From the NCBI GenBank assembly GCA_002633025.1, contig NMRB01000051.1, positions 404,696 through 468,695 on the forward strand: 64,000 nucleotides of DNA, written 5' to 3'. The notes beneath the pieces were generated by a model. The model was not told where the DNA came from and did not search any database. It was given only the letters and a program-made list of their open reading frames with translations. Origin of the DNA: Notospermus geniculatus (lineage: Eukaryota > Nemertea > Pilidiophora > Heteronemertea > Lineidae). Position 1 is the stretch's first letter. Every line of letters starts with the position of its first letter. Positions 41,101 through 52,100 of the stretch are shown here, piece by piece. The translations under genes were made by a program, and so were the position numbers.

Positions 41101-44100
41101 CAACGAAGTTTGGTCAGTGGTTACCTGTTTGCCCTTTAGTTAATATTGCTGTTCATAGACGGCGCAGTTTAGTTCGGATTTGTGGTCTGAATCGGATTGT
41201 AACGCTAGTGTGAACTGACGGTTTTTAATGCGCACTGACTAAAGCAAGGTTCATTGGCACACGGATCCGATCCGTTTCCAGTCCGTTTGCCCCTAGCTTT
41301 CCGGATACGACAACGCTGAAGTCCATTTGATAGATTTTTCACGGACATGAACCGGACCAATTCCGTGTGCCAATGAACCTTGCTTAAACCGAATTCCGGA
41401 ATGCGGACTTCGGAGTTCGGTTTAAATCCGTATTGTGTGTGAACGTAGCATAAGAAAGAGTGCGTTTCCTGTCGTGGACATCGACATGGTCCTATCAATT
41501 TATTTTGGTCAATCCTATTATGATTTCTATTCCGAACACATAACGAAATAGTATATTTTTTCCTTGCAGGTGCTGCACATGCCAGGGCAGAATCTGCCAT
41601 ACAAGACTTTCTCACATCAACATCTTTGCCATTCTTGCCAACACCTATGGGTAAAGGTGTGATGCCAGATGACAGTGAACTTTGTGTGGGACCTGCACGA
41701 TCAAAGTAGACTATCAGTTTCTATTCAGCATTTGCCCCTTCTAGCGGTTGATCTTTCCTCTGGTATTCGGATTGGTCCTCTTCAGACTAGCAGGCTTGAC
41801 AATTCGCTTTTCGTTTCTGGTGTTGTATTGTATTGTGTTTTTCCATCAGCACCGAAGCAAAAACATATTGGCCCTGGGGTGTTTGGAAGAGGCAATCTCA
41901 AGATACTGAATCTCAGTTGGATGGGGTCTTTTACATGTTTTACTTGCCTTGCAAAGGGACAAGGTACAAGGCATTACGGCTACTATCCCATGCGACGATG
42001 AAGAGCCAGGGATGATTGATCTCATTTGGCCCAGATTGGATTCAAACCCTGGACCTGCTACATGACTTGCTAAGCGGACGTGATAACCACCAGGCACCAG
42101 GGGTCCTCTCTGACGTGAGCATTATAGGGAGTTGCTCCCAAAACTTGCCTCCTGTTGACGTCCTTCCCCTCTTTGCAGAGATGTTGAAGTTGCTATGAAA
42201 ACTTCTGAATTCATGATATTTCAGGGCTTTGAAAGAAGCCGATGTCATTCTTTTGGTTGGTGCTAGGTTGAACTGGATGCTTCATTTTGGTAGACCACCA
42301 CGCTTCAGTGCCGATGTGAAAATTATTCAGGTAATTGGGATCCAATTCGATTTTGATTTCCTGGCTTTACAAAAGACTTTGAATCAGTTTTGTTGCTCAG
42401 AAAAATTTCTTTGGTCAGTAGTAAGGAGGTCTTTGTATTGTCCCCTATGGTCTTTCTCTACAGATCGACATCCATCCAGAAGAGTTTGGAAACGGCGCAT
42501 CATCCTGCGTACGGCTGCACGGCCACATCCATAGTGTCGTCAAACAAGTGAGTGTATGAAATGTCGTGGGATCATGATCTGTGCACATGAAGCTGTGGGG
42601 TTCTGTACTGTTTTTTTCTTCAAAAAAGTAAGATGTGCATTTCCCCGAAATACAGTGAATGATGTTATTTTTCAAAATTTAGGCATTTCTGAAAAATAAA
42701 AGTACATGTACAGGGCTTGTATAAATGATGTAGCTTTTGTGAAAAATCAGGATGGGCATTCTGTAAAACAGAACTTAAACGAAGTCATATTTTCAAAAAC
42801 CAGCAAGGGTGGCATTCAGTAGGGTGGGTATTCAGTAAAAACACAATGTAAACGAAGCCATATTTTCAAAACTCAGAGTAGGAATTCAGTAAAACCACAA
42901 TGAAAACAGTCATACATGTACTTTTAAAAATCAGGGTGGGCATTTACTAAAAACACTATGTAAACGATGCCATATTTTCAAAATTTATGGTGGGCATTCA
43001 TAAAAACACAATGTAAACGATGCCACATTGGGCATTCTGTGAAAAACACAAAATATGAAATCTTAAACTTCATAATTTAGGGTGGGTATTCCTGGAAAAT
43101 ACTAAGCACAACCAGGATGTTCAATAGCATATTTCCTTTAACTTGTAAACACAATAGTGATGGTAATTGAAGTGTATTACGCGGATGTTTTTTTCCATCC
43201 AGCTTAATGATGAGTTTGTAAGATTGTCTGGAAGTTGGAAGGTCAACCGGAATGGTCCATGGTGGTCAAGTCTCGGACAAAAGATCAGACATAACAGAGA
43301 GGTTACTACAGTAAGTTGATTTAGAAGTTTTATCTACATGAGAGAGAATACATCCTTTGATATTTTGTAAGACAAGGATTGCGTGGATTTCATGACTGTT
43401 TCGGCCAAACTGGATGACCCCATTTGTAACATCTTTAACATTCAATTTCAGAGTCTAGTCAAGAAAGAATCAAGACTGCTCACATATTATCATGTTTTTG
43501 ATGAGGTAAAGCAAGAAAAGGCATATTTTTCAACAGTACAAAAATCTGTTTAAGTTTGCACTACATGTATATTTTTATTGGGGAAATGTTTGCTTTAAAC
43601 TTCTACACTTTTGTATTTGTGATAACAAGTACTACATGTAGGGCCGTATTCTAGAAGCTTCCTTAAGTGTAAGGTCGACCTTAATCTTTTGTATTCTACC
43701 CTGCAAACAATAGCTAAAGGTCGACCTTAAACTTAAGGAAGCTTCTAGAATACGGCCCGTAGTATCACAAAAGTCGAAAAAACAAAAACAAACCCGGCAT
43801 GTTGTGCACAGGGCTGGTTCTGAATCGCAACTGGCTGTTCACTACATTGGCTTGGCATCTCCCACTCCAAATCTACACCGGTAACCTCATGTTTTTGGAG
43901 ATGAAAAGTAATTTGCAGCATTCGTCTTATGAAGCCTATTTTACATCAGTATTAAAGTGCATGTATTGTAAGTAGAGGAAGTACATGTATTTCTCAAGTT
44001 TAGTGGGTAATATCATTCCTGTGGATAGGGTTGTTGTTTCAGAATAACTGACATCTTCCTGAATTTCGATGACCTATTTTTATCACTATCTTCAGATCCA

Positions 44101-45530
44101 AAGGGCGCTCCCTAAGGACTGCATGATTATAAACGAAGGTGCTAACACAATGGACATTGGTCGTACAATGCTACCTAATAACCTACCTCGCCACAGACTG
44201 GATGCTGGTACATTCGGTACAATGGGTGTTGGACTTGGTTTTGCCATAGCTGCTGCCATCTATTGTAGAGATTATGCCCCTGATAAACGTGCTGTTTGCA
44301 TCCAAGGTGACAGTGCTTTTGGATTTTCTGGGATGGAGTTGGAGGTGGTGACGAGGTACACATTAATTTGTTTGCAGGATAATTTCAATTATAGGCACCA
44401 ATTTTAGCAGTGCAGAAGGGCATTGGTCTGCTGCACATGAAGTTGCATGTACATGTACCGGTGCATATTGTACGTATAATACGGTATCCAACTTAGTGCA
44501 ATGTAACCTTGTCTCACATCGTTTTATTTTCAAGGTACAAACTGCCGATTCTGTTCATAATTGTGAATAACAATGGTATTTATGGTGGGCTTGATGAAGA
44601 AACATACAGTACGATGACAGAAGATAATGACCCAACTGTATCGTAAGTTTGTTGTACCGGGTTTTGGATCATGTAGGGGCCTACATGTATATACTAAGTA
44701 GTCTGTGAACACCAGCACGTTTTCACTCATTGCTGTACTTGCTGTGTACTGGATAAGTGAAGTGCATCAGTGTAAAATCACGTCTGTCGTATTCGTCCAG
44801 GATTTTCTTTATTCTGTAATATCGGACATGCAAATGGCTGGGAATCTTCAAAATAATTAACAACCCTAATACATGTATCATTGATTGGAAACTGAAAAGA
44901 TCATTCAGATTTTGGCCTTCATGTTTGAGACAACGTCCTGGAAAAAGGCCGCTGCTTCCTCATCAGCTGAAGCTACAATGCAATGTACACGCTTTTGCAT
45001 TGTCATGTTCACTTTCCATTTATCAAGGGTTCCTCCAATGTTTCTAACACCGAACACGAAATATGAGAAGATGATGGAAGCGTTTGGTGGTAGAGGATAT
45101 TTTGTCCAAACAAAGGTAGAACTAAAGAGGGCGTTAGGTGATGCCCTGAAGAAGGACGCTGGTGCTGCATTGATTAATGTGATGATTGACCCTTCTGCAC
45201 AGCGGAAATCACAGGTATGGCATCCTGAGTCATCTGATTCTGACATAAAATCCTCGTGCATCCTGAGATAATCAGTGGTTCTTGGCTACCCCCCCCCACG
45301 TCACCGCGGTGTGTGGGTGATGTTGGGGCTAGCGCTAGGTTGTCTGTCTGATTACTTCAGGTCTGCATATCCTCGCGCCACCCATAGTGTCTGTTGCCTT
45401 CGTTTCCCCCTATAAACAAGTTGGGTCCATCATGTACATGCATTAATGCAATGGCAACGCATTCAACTTTCACATTCTGCACAAATCTTTCCAGGAACAC
45501 GACTGGCTGACGAGGAGTTCCAAACTTTGA
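38199..45530 (+). CDS. HACL1: 2-hydroxyacyl-CoA lyase, second exon set (exons 2-15, with PTS1)
   Basis: Exons: 38199-38425, 39238-39310, 39618-39681 (5' 14 bases lost at the N at 39617), 40004-40098, 40752-40864, 41570-41705, 42225-42330, 42464-42547, 43203-43310, 43452-43505, 44096-44355, 44535-44642, 45028-45214 and 45495-45530. With exon 1 at 26057 and the missing bases as in the first set, the length is 572 residues, against about 580 for vertebrate HACL1. Exons 12-13 carry the full TPP motif G-D-S ... N-N-N-G. The last exon ends W-L-T-R-S-S-K-L and TGA, a canonical peroxisomal PTS1 signal. It differs from the first set by about seven residues (for example Ala-His for Ala-Tyr at the start of exon 7). 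Likely the functional 3' half. Confidence 0.88.
38443..38863. mobile_element. About 420-bp MITE in HACL1 intron 2 (second set only)
   Basis: Ends tactctggtttcgtgttttt and its inverse aaaaacacgaaactagagta. TA lies at both edges. The first set has an uninterrupted short sequence here (near 27980). The same ends occur at 21145-21223. Confidence 0.75.
40210..40608. mobile_element. About 400-bp transposon with 8-bp target duplication (second set only)
   Basis: Direct repeats TCTGACTA at 40202-40209 and 40609-40616 flank inverted arms of about 60 bp (cattttggtt..., gaagccaccgctagggctag...). The first set has a single TCTGACTA at the same place (near 29565). Fits a hAT-type insertion. Confidence 0.85.
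40909..41449. mobile_element. 540-bp insertion flanked by ATAA (second set only), with nested MITE
   Basis: Ends gctgcgttcacac / gtgtgaacgtagc, with ATAA on both sides (40905-40908, 41450-41453). The first set reads straight through (near 30503). A second palindrome is nested at 41242-41386. Confidence 0.8.
41242..41386. mobile_element. MITE, agcaaggttcattggcacacgg family
   Basis: Arms agcaaggttcattggcacac / gtgtgccaatgaaccttgct. An independent copy lies at 62321-62461 with the core in the opposite orientation. Confidence 0.8.
42600..43090 (+). repeat. Minisatellite in HACL1 intron 9, long allele
   Basis: Seven to eight imperfect units of about 50-60 bp (gggcattcagtaaaaacac, aatgtaaacgaagccat, attttcaaaa). 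Roughly twice as many as in the first set. Confidence 0.7.
43642..43760. mobile_element. Palindromic MITE in HACL1 intron 11 (second set only)
   Basis: Near-perfect arms gggccgtattctagaagctt / aagcttctagaatacggccc continuing into cttaag and aaggtcgacctta. Absent from the first set near 32430. The gggccgtattc end resembles the small palindrome at about 15667-15720. Confidence 0.8.
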
Positions 45531-45604
45531 ACGTAAAAGACAACTGTTGACCGTCCATATCGATGAATAAGAGGAACGACCAAGACAAGTTAGGGCTATC
45601 TTAA

Positions 45605-45852
45605 AGATAATATATCACGGATATTTTCGCGGGCCACGAAATTCATTGTTTATTTACATTTTGTTTGTTTATGTCCAGGCTTTCTTTGCCTTATGAGTAA
45701 TTTGTTGGTGACATGCCTCGCTAGAAATTCTGTTGATTCCAAAAGTATTCATTTTGGTGTGTCGGCATGTCCCAAAAGTCCAAAATAATATGATGTAAAC
45801 ATCCTTGTTTACAAACATTGAATGTAAACAATGAAGTCGTGATATATTATCT
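45605..45852. mobile_element. TTAA-flanked non-autonomous element
   Basis: Ends agataatatatcacg / cgtgatatattatct with TTAA at 45601-45604 and 45853-45856. Lies just downstream of the HACL1 stop codon. Confidence 0.75.
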
Positions 45853-45856
45853 TTAA

Positions 45857-48742
45857 TCATGTTGATGAATTCGTTAAATTCGTTAATTATTTCGGTTTGA
45901 AGTTTTTGTTTCATTTGCTTGACTTACGATATTTTGTTTGTAATTGTTATGAATATTAAAGGAATGAGATCAAAAACACCTTTGACAATAATAAGATTGA
46001 CACGACGAGATGTTCGTTCGATGCCTCCTACTTATGTCGGTGTAAAGCGGAAAATGTCCCCTTGGAATCAATGTCCGGGTGCCATTGTCATGTTTGTTGA
46101 TTAAGCCTTTGTGAGGATTATGTCACTAACTCTGACCTTAACCTTTGACAATGCACGGACTTTGTAGTGAGGACGTCCATTTATAGGACTTTCTCCGCTG
46201 GTACACTTGCATTACTACGATTCCATTCCCGCCGGCGGTTTCCCGTGCAGTATTGTGTGTGTTGTTTACTGTAGGCCTACTGATCCGCATGTCGTAATCA
46301 GTACGGTCATGAGGAGTATGTAGCCCTTGACGGCACTGAATGCGTAGAGCGAGCAGCGGCACTTCGCGATACGACATCCACTTGTAGGCCTCCTGTGGAC
46401 GGAAAGTCGCTGCGGTGGGTTACAGTTTTGGTAGAAATTTTCGGTGCTTTGCCTTCAATATGTCTCCCTTTATTGGCTGAATAAATGAATATACCGATTT
46501 AAATAGTGATCTTAGTGTTGAGTTCTTTATTTCGGAAGATATCGAAAGTTTTCTCACTCGATTACTTACAGTTTATATCGTGTGTCGACAACGACAACAT
46601 TTGATTCCACACACTAACACTATGAGGCAATGCTGTTCGTTACTGGTATCGTATGCGGCACTGGCAGGACTCGATCGGAAGACAGACTTGGTAAGTGAAT
46701 GTATTCTACGCTTCTAAGACTGAGGCAATAGTATGATCTTGGGCCTGTCTAGGGCCTATTTCAAACATGCGCTGCGTGAAGACTCAAACAGGTAATCCAT
46801 GATGATATATGCGTATTTAGTGCATGTTTTTAGTCCCGTTCATGGAGGGGCGCATCCCATTCGGAACTTCCGAAGGTAACTAACTGCTCGGCAATTTCCG
46901 TAGACACTCGCATTTCCCCTCGGACACAATTCCAAGGCAGCCATATCTTGAACGCGCAACGATTTCAATGCGTTTCTGGTGGTTTGGATGCGGTCGCCTC
47001 ATCACACCCTGCGCATGAACGAACTCATCTTGTCCAAACAAGGCTATCGACTCCGTATCAACTCCGTCTTTAGCCTTGTCCGAATCATGTCATCTTTTCC
47101 GTTAATGCATAAATTATTAATGAACCTGACCCCTACTTGACCCCGCCTCCGACCCAATCAGAACTCGTGAAACAAATCACCGTTGGACACTTTCTTTGCT
47201 CTTCACGCTCGCATTTGTAACACGGATTTTGATTGGCACGTCGATTTTCCTTCGTGCCCCGATGATTGGCTGAGGCTCTCACCCCCTCAGAAACGGGAAA
47301 TGTGGTGGATTCGAACCAGGCTAGATGACCGTCAGGCCAGATAGACTGAGAACCAGATGGAACGAACTAGGTCGCACAAAAACGTTGCGTTATTGATCAA
47401 TAATTGGCAGATTCGGTGAGATATCGGTAAGTTTTATATATATAATATGCCTCAACTTATCGAGCAAGTAGGGTTGAACATCGTAACGGGCCAAAATTCG
47501 GCGAAAATAGTCCCACGGCGGTCACGTGGGTTTGATGATAAACAATATGGCTGCCTTGGACTTGTGTCCGAGGTGAAATGCGCCGCCGAGTGGATAGATG
47601 AGCAGTTCGCCTCAGGTCGTTCCGAATGGGGCGCATCCTTGTTTTATATGCTTCCAGGCCGACGGGATTAGATATTGACATTTCGAAAAAACGGATGCGT
47701 CCCTCCACCGTACACGGACTGCGCACACGCAAATATACGTATACCTGGATAACCTGTTTCAGATTAGGCCTAATTGAAATGCACGTGCGGTCCATTTTCG
47801 TCGATTTTCCTGGAAGCTATTACGCAATGTCATGACCCACCACCAGGAAGATAGAGTTGCATGTACTTAGGCCAAACAAGAGAAGATTTAGCGTTCAGCG
47901 GCACTGCGAGATGACACTCCCACCTTCTGCAACATTCAAGGTACAGGTGTTACATTCAAGTGTGAAGGGAAAGAATGACCTAGGAAAAACTGTCCGGGGA
48001 ACAAAAGATTCTATTGTTACATTCTAATCTCTGACAATTGGTTTCTATACGCATGCCGCTTATTCCGTCATTCAAAAATAGAAAAAATAGACACTTTTTA
48101 CAGGGGGACACTTTTTACTGCTACACGGGTGTTACATCTGCCAGTGTTTCTGTGTCAGTGTGTCCCTTTATTTTGGGAACACAGGAAGATAGATCGACAC
48201 GTTTCTCTGTGTGTCCCCTATTATCAAGTCGCTGCCGTCAGACAGTAGGAAGGCAACACTCACAGATGGGGAGCACTGAAAAACCTTACACCGGTACTCC
48301 ATACAGACTCATCGCTCGTGGAGGTCGTGCTCCATCGGGAACTCGGTCAGTCTTAGAAAACTATGGTCAGTCGTTTGTCTCACTGGTCAAACCAAAAACC
48401 AACATTTGTGAATTGCCTATACCATAATGTTTACAGAGAAAATTTGCACGAGAAAACTCACTTGGAGCGCCGCGGTCACATACAAGGCCTTCTACGCGCC
48501 TTCAAGTTCCCGCGCCTCGAGCTGACTGAAAATTATGAAAATGAGGATACGCATCACCGCTCTATCAACCAATCAATGTGCTTGCTTTCACCCCTGAATT
48601 TATGAATGAGCACTGCCCTTTATCGTAGTGCATTCATTACTCCAACAGAAACGATGGAGGACAGAGCGGATCGACCGGTATGGTGTACATGGTGTAAGGT
48701 GGAATATTGTGGTTCTTCGTGGAATTATGTCCATTTCTAGTC
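45857..48742. other. Intergenic stretch between HACL1 and the Bcl-2-like gene
   Basis: No supported gene. A possible first exon, ATG at 46622 running 23 codons to donor GTAAGT at 46691, has no identifiable partner. Around 46850-47400 there are several GC-rich, non-coding segments. Confidence 0.45.
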
Positions 48743-49189
48743 ATGAATCGGAATAATAACAACTATCTGAAGATGGCAACATTAAGTTCGAAGCAGATAA
48801 TTGCGGATTATGTGAACCATAGACTTCAAAAAGTCGGACACGAGTGGCAAAACTGTCCTCCACTTCCCCCTGTCAACAAGGTGAACCATACGATGAGACT
48901 AGTAGGGGACGAATTTGAGCAACGTTATCGGGAGGTTTTTAATGAAATGTGTAGCCAACTTCATATAACGCCTACTACAGCTTATCCTACGTTTATTGCT
49001 GTAGTAAATGAACTATTTAGTGACGGTATAAAATGGGGCCGTGTGGTTGCATTACACGCTTTTGGTGGTGCTCTCGCGGCGCAGTGCGTTGAAAAAGAAA
49101 TGCCCGACATAGTTGATAATATTGTAGACTGGGTCGCAACGTATGTGGATCAACAGCTAAATGCGTGGATTATCGAAAATGGAGATTGG
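48743..49189 (+). CDS. BCL2-like: Anti-apoptotic Bcl-2-like protein, exon 1
   Basis: 149 codons from ATG at 48743; ATG at 48773 has a better context (aagATGG) and may be the true start (M-A-T-L-S-S). An acceptor-like ttctag ends at 48740, so a 5' UTR intron is possible. In order: BH4 (S-K-Q-I-I-A-D-Y-V-N-H-R-L), BH3 (T-M-R-L-V-G-D-E-F), BH1 (E-L-F-S-D-G-I-K-W-G-R), and the first half of BH2 (W-I-I-E-N-G-D-W). The BH1 N/K-W-G-R and BH3 L-x3-G-D-E-F residues are intact. A BH4 domain together with these suggests a pro-survival member guarding mitochondrial membranes. The exon stops at the Trp in BH2, donor GTAAGA, the intron position conserved in many Bcl-2 genes. Confidence 0.88.
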
Positions 49190-52100
49190 GTAAGAATCGA
49201 ACCACAGTTTGTGGAATCTGGACTTTGTTGTTGTCACGATTTTATGTGCAAAAATAAGGCTTCTATTTCATACGTTCGCGTGTTTTGTGCGTTCCATTCC
49301 AGAAGCGTTCTCTTCTGTAATACCTACCCTACTGCATGCAGAAGTCATGACAGCAGTTGGTAACTAAACACACAATGTAGCCTACAGATACACATTGGTT
49401 ACATATCACGCATACAAAAATGTACCAGTACAGTACCGGTATACAATGTAGCCTATATTCACTTGGAGCTTCAACTCCACTATAAAAAGCTGATCAGCTG
49501 AGTGTTTGTAGCTCTGCTATTCTTTTGATGGCTTTGTGTAAAATCAGGACTTCGGCACTGTCGTCATGACTCTGCAGAAAAAGCATGTTGTTTTTGTAAC
49601 AACGATCTGCTGACGTGACAGACCGTAAAGGCCAAAGAATTTAGACAGGGCATGTCCATAACGTGTCAATCGAAGAATCCATTTGTGCTCCGGATCTTTT
49701 GGCCTACATCTTGTATGTCGGCCTACTTCGTAATCGTATAGCCCTCCCACTGTTCAAATTCAAAGTCCCTAATGCTTCAAATGCAAGCTCTGCCGTACAA
49801 AACAATGACATTTCTGTCATTTATAAGCCCTCGAGAAATTGGAATTCCTGGCATAAAACGTGTACAAAACCAAAACGAAGTTAATCGTTTGACGAGGATG
49901 CATGTATTTCGAATCTTTTATGCATGTCATTGTCATGTTGGATCAAAAATGATGTTGAAAACACATGATTGTCTAATGCATCTATCACAAAAAGCAACAC
50001 AATGTACACTTAGCATATTCAATGTGAAGCAGCATTCCAGGTAAATACAGCAGATGGCAAGCACTAAAATAGCAATTCCATTCTTAGATTCCCTGGCAGG
50101 TGGCTACATTTTATACTGGTGAAGTCTAAAAATAAACATGTTGGGTTAACCTTTCTCCTCCTTGTGAAATAAGAGAGGATTCTGACACTGGTGGGAGCAA
50201 GCCAATGCAAGCGGTTACACTCTTTCCATGGCTAAACAAAAGATCTGTGTACACTCTGCATGGCAACATCTTTCGAACTTTCAGAATTTGTTGGACTCAT
50301 AGTGGTGGAAGAAGAGTTTTTCCCACACGTTTTTTAAATGTTGCTGATTTGTTTGCCAGTGTTGCGCCTGAATGTTCTCCAAAGGTTGGGAATGTTGCCA
50401 TGTGCAAGCTGGTCCAGAGTGGCATCCTGCTCCTTTTGCAGACCGTTAACTTTAGGGGAAAGGAGACTGAAAGGAAACAAAAATCTTGCCGAATTTTCTG
50501 GCGGATATGTCAAACTCAGTGCCGTGACTGCAACCAAATCTGGATTTCAGGGATGTTGAAATGAAAAAGAAAATGAGTCATAGTGTTGCTTCACTGACCA
50601 GACTGATCTGGCACTTCTTCGGCAGAGTGTGAAAGCCACACAATTTTCGACTAAAGTCTGAGAAACCAAAATGAAAAAAAAAATGTTTTAAAAATTTGGC
50701 TATCAATGCAAATGATGATAGCCACAGTCTTGTCATGGTTACGTGCAGTGGAGATGTCGAACACATTGTGCACAACTCCACAACTGCACCGGCTGCATCC
50801 AGTATTGTGTGCATTGCTGATTGCATCCTACTCTACATCACTGCAGCACATATTGAGGATCTCAGGGAAAATTCCAATACATGCATCAAGGTTTCTGCTG
50901 CAGTTGCCATGGAAATGTAGTAACGAACCCACCCACGATATAGCTTGTATTTTTTGAAGACAAGCAACGGGAATGAGTCACAAATGAACACGCTAGTTGC
51001 AGTAGCCGTAGCATTACGCACGTAACTGGCAATCCGTAGTGCGTTTATTGATCTGCATAAAATTTGTGGAGTTTTTACGATCAGAATATGGCGGGAAATG
51101 GGTGTTCTTTTGGCGGGAAATATATTGTGGTGTGTTGGAATCGAATCGGTAGGACACCATCTTGGCCCAGAAGTAGCATACATTTGGGGATACATGTGGA
51201 GAACTGATTTGGGACAATGTACATGTATTTGGAGGTATGTCTGTTCGTGAGAAGGGCAGGATATTTAGGGTGGCTGGACTTGAGTGGAGGCCGAGAAGAG
51301 GTTGTATGTTAGTGATGGTGAAGATGAGTGTAGTAGAAACGCACAAACGTTAATTGCTATCCACTGCTAAGAAATAAAATTTATCTTTTGTTTTGAGTAA
51401 ATTGATATTCAGTGGACAGTTTTGTGGCACAAATGTTTTGTATCGCATGGTACGCCTGTTTACCTGCAAAAATTGATCAATGATGTTAATTTTAATAGGT
51501 CATTTTTAAAAGTTCTACTTTAAAAATCATTATAATAATGTCTGCAGGCCTAAAGTGTTTTTCACATTGAACTGGCCAAAGGTACTTGGTTGAACTCAGG
51601 AATGTGACCAGATCACATTTACCGAGAGGTAGTGGTGTTGCACAACACTGACTTGAAATCAGATTATAGCTCTTTCATGCTGTCAGCCAAAGCTGGTCAG
51701 CCATGGCACTGGCTGCCGAGGGTTGTGTAACATTATTATTTGTGATCATGCCATTACAGTTTAGTGACAAGAGGTCAGCCAAGTACCTTTGGCCAGTTCA
51801 ATGTGAAAAACACTTTACATATACCTCAGTTATCAACATTTTTATATCGAACACTGAGAACAATCCATGCCGTCAGTTCTCAACATAGGCATATGTGCAA
51901 TATGCATCGACGGAGATCTATGTCCAGGGGCCAAACCATCCTCAGCACACGCTCATGTCAACCTGGTGTGCAGTGTACGCACAATCCCGTCCTCCATGCA
52001 TTATCGTCTATCCCGCCTACGCACTTCAGATGTCCGTATAGAGAGCCAATACGAGGGAAACCAGTTCATGCTTCATCCATAATCAATACGTTCTTCATTA

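Noticed and set aside
46622-46690. Possible first exon with ATG and GTAAGT
   Set aside because: A plausible splice donor, but 23 codons with no identifiable partner exon; not enough to call a gene.
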